Shown here: piece after piece, positions 56,140-57,347 of the stretch
How the letters are laid out: the number at the start of each line of letters is the position of its first letter
Position numbering within the stretch: position 1 is the stretch's first letter
NCBI GenBank assembly: GCA_011390365.1
Contig: JAABSM010000015.1
Span: forward strand, 1-57,347
Length of the DNA stretch: 57,347 bases
Direction: 5' to 3'
Origin: Gammaproteobacteria bacterium
GTDB taxonomy: Bacteria; Pseudomonadota; Gammaproteobacteria; Chromatiales; Chromatiaceae
Notes under the pieces: model-generated
What the model saw: the letters and a program-made list of their open reading frames with translations, nothing else
Told to the model about the DNA's origin: nothing
Database searches by the model: none
Position numbers and translations under genes: made by a program

Positions 56140-57132
56140 ATGGCCAAGCATCTGATCCTGATACACGGGCGCTCCACCAAGCCCGCCGAGGCGGACAAGC
56201 GCAAGATGGTCAAGCGCGCCCTGCTGCACGGACTCGACCGGGTCGACCTGGGGCGGGAGTGCGGCAAGGCGATCCAGAAGGGCGATGTAAAATACAGCTT
56301 TATCTATTACGGCGACATCTCCAACCAGCGCATGCTCGACAAGAATCCCCGCCTCGCCGAGCGCCTCACCGCCCGCGACCCGGACCACGACAACGCCCCC
56401 TGTGAACCGGCGGAACGCTATCTGCGCTGGCTCAACGAACTGCTCGACCACAACAAACACACCAGCAAGGCCTACAAGAACTTCCTCAAGCAGGTCCGTG
56501 ACAAGCGCTGGATGGACAATGCCGCGGTCGCCACGAGCTGGCTGGCGAGCCTGACCGGCCTCAGCGACAACCTGGTTCGCGCCACCACCGCCGACATGGG
56601 GGCCTACCTCATGGAGCGTCGTGTCGGCTCGGCGATCCGCCAACGCCTGCAAGCCCCCCTGGCCAAGGCGCTGCTCGACGGCGATGACATCTGCCTGGTC
56701 TCCCACAGCATGGGCTGCATGGTCTCCTACGACGTGCTGTGGAAGTTCTCCCAGATGAGCGAATACCGCCATATTCAGGACACCGGCAACCGGGTCAACC
56801 TGTGGCTCACCCTCGGCAACCCCCTCGGCGAGCCAGGCGTGCGCCACAACCTCTACGACTCGAACGAAAGGGACGACGGGCGCTTCCCCCGGCACATCAT
56901 CCGCCGCTGGATCAACGTAGCGGCGGCGGATGACTTCGTCTCCCACGACAATACCATCGAAGACGACTTTGCCGAGATGCGCCGGCTGGGCTACCTGGAA
57001 GAGTTACGCGACCACCACCAACGGGTGTACACCTTCTGGGCCAACAAAAAGGGCTCCAACCCGCATAAGCTATATGGCTACCTCGATAACCCAGAGGTCG
57101 CCCAATTGATCGCGGGCTGGATGAAAGGGTAG
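56140..57132 (+). CDS. Alpha/beta-hydrolase-like protein
   Basis: A 330-residue protein beginning MAKHLILIHGRST, the oxyanion-hole strand of alpha/beta hydrolases. The nucleophile elbow is SHSMG with S190; candidate acid and base residues are in NVAAADDFVSHDN. Between them is a large helical insert (residues about 45-170). No signal peptide is seen, so it is cytosolic. The substrate is unknown; it is likely an esterase, lipase or peptidase-like enzyme. AGGGAGA precedes the ATG. Confidence 0.75.
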   Translation: MAKHLILIHGRSTKPAEADKRKMVKRALLHGLDRVDLGRECGKAIQKGDVKYSFIYYGDISNQRMLDKNPRLAERLTARDPDHDNAPCEPAERYLRWLNELLDHNKHTSKAYKNFLKQVRDKRWMDNAAVATSWLASLTGLSDNLVRATTADMGAYLMERRVGSAIRQRLQAPLAKALLDGDDICLVSHSMGCMVSYDVLWKFSQMSEYRHIQDTGNRVNLWLTLGNPLGEPGVRHNLYDSNERDDGRFPRHIIRRWINVAAADDFVSHDNTIEDDFAEMRRLGYLEELRDHHQRVYTFWANKKGSNPHKLYGYLDNPEVAQLIAGWMKG

Positions 57133-57347
57133 TCGCCGAGGTGCAATGACATGACGCCGAGGGTTTTCGAGCCGGGGAACCCAAATAAGGCGACAACAAA
57201 GCCAAAAAAAGATCGAGGACACCCAAGTTCAGACCTCCCAAATAAATCCAGACCTCCCAAATAAATCCGAAAATGGCCAACATATTTGGACAGTAAGTTC
57301 CGGAACCATAAAGCGGGGTTGGGCGACCCCTTAAAATACATTGAAGT
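57133..57347. other. Non-coding right edge with a short direct repeat
   Basis: CAGACCTCCCAAATAAATC occurs twice in tandem (about 57230 and 57250). A similar CAGACCTCCCAAAA lies near 10910 at the end of the transposase remnant. No gene is seen before the window ends. Confidence 0.5.

Overview
This GC-rich window reads as chromosome of a gammaproteobacterium. The gene order tpiA-secG-tRNA-Leu-nuoABCDEFGHIJKLMN, the yfhM-type alpha-2-macroglobulin next to pbpC, and a Hyb-type uptake [NiFe]-hydrogenase together suggest a respiratory, H2-oxidising organism, perhaps a sulfur-oxidising Chromatiales relative. The lineage is inference; there is no rRNA here to test it.

Layout. Bases 1-8332 hold a 5'-truncated STAND NTPase with WD40 repeats and one membrane segment, two small single-pass membrane proteins (the second PilO-like), and a TPR/class III nucleotide cyclase. 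Bases 8333-11729 are a repeat- and IS-scarred zone around rnhB and adk. Bases 11730-20804 hold pgi, an alpha-2-macroglobulin and penicillin-binding protein 1C. Bases 20975-24410 hold a YfiR-like periplasmic protein and a hybrid histidine kinase. Bases 24573-26583 are a minus-strand operon (small unknown protein, nfo, gluQ). Bases 27157-29137 hold an RRM protein, tpiA, secG and tRNA-Leu(GAG). Bases 29329-44717 are the complete complex I operon nuoA-N, interrupted twice by hicBA-type toxin-antitoxin pairs (between nuoF and nuoG, and between nuoI and nuoJ). Bases 44718-46418 are a scarred interval with one unknown minus-strand gene and an attC-like palindrome. Bases 46419-55381 are a hydrogenase cluster: hybO-A-B-C, a tiny HupE-like membrane protein, the maturation factors hybD, hypC/hybG and hybE, and hupK. 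A universal stress protein and an alpha/beta hydrolase follow.

How it works together. The hydrogenase would oxidise H2 in the periplasm and pass electrons through HybA and HybB to quinone. Complex I feeds the same quinone pool from NADH. The HybC precursor keeps its cleavable C-terminal peptide, and the matching protease and chaperones lie just downstream.

The most unusual observations are: a small hydrogenase subunit with proline where a canonical proximal-cluster cysteine is expected; two unrelated HicBA pairs inside one nuo operon; two copies of a roughly 100-bp MITE-like element that each supply the stop codon of the adjacent gene; a GC-rich hairpin repeat family that sits in inverted pairs between genes and also in frame inside two coding regions; and a dispersed CACAGAG palindrome family in many intergenic gaps.
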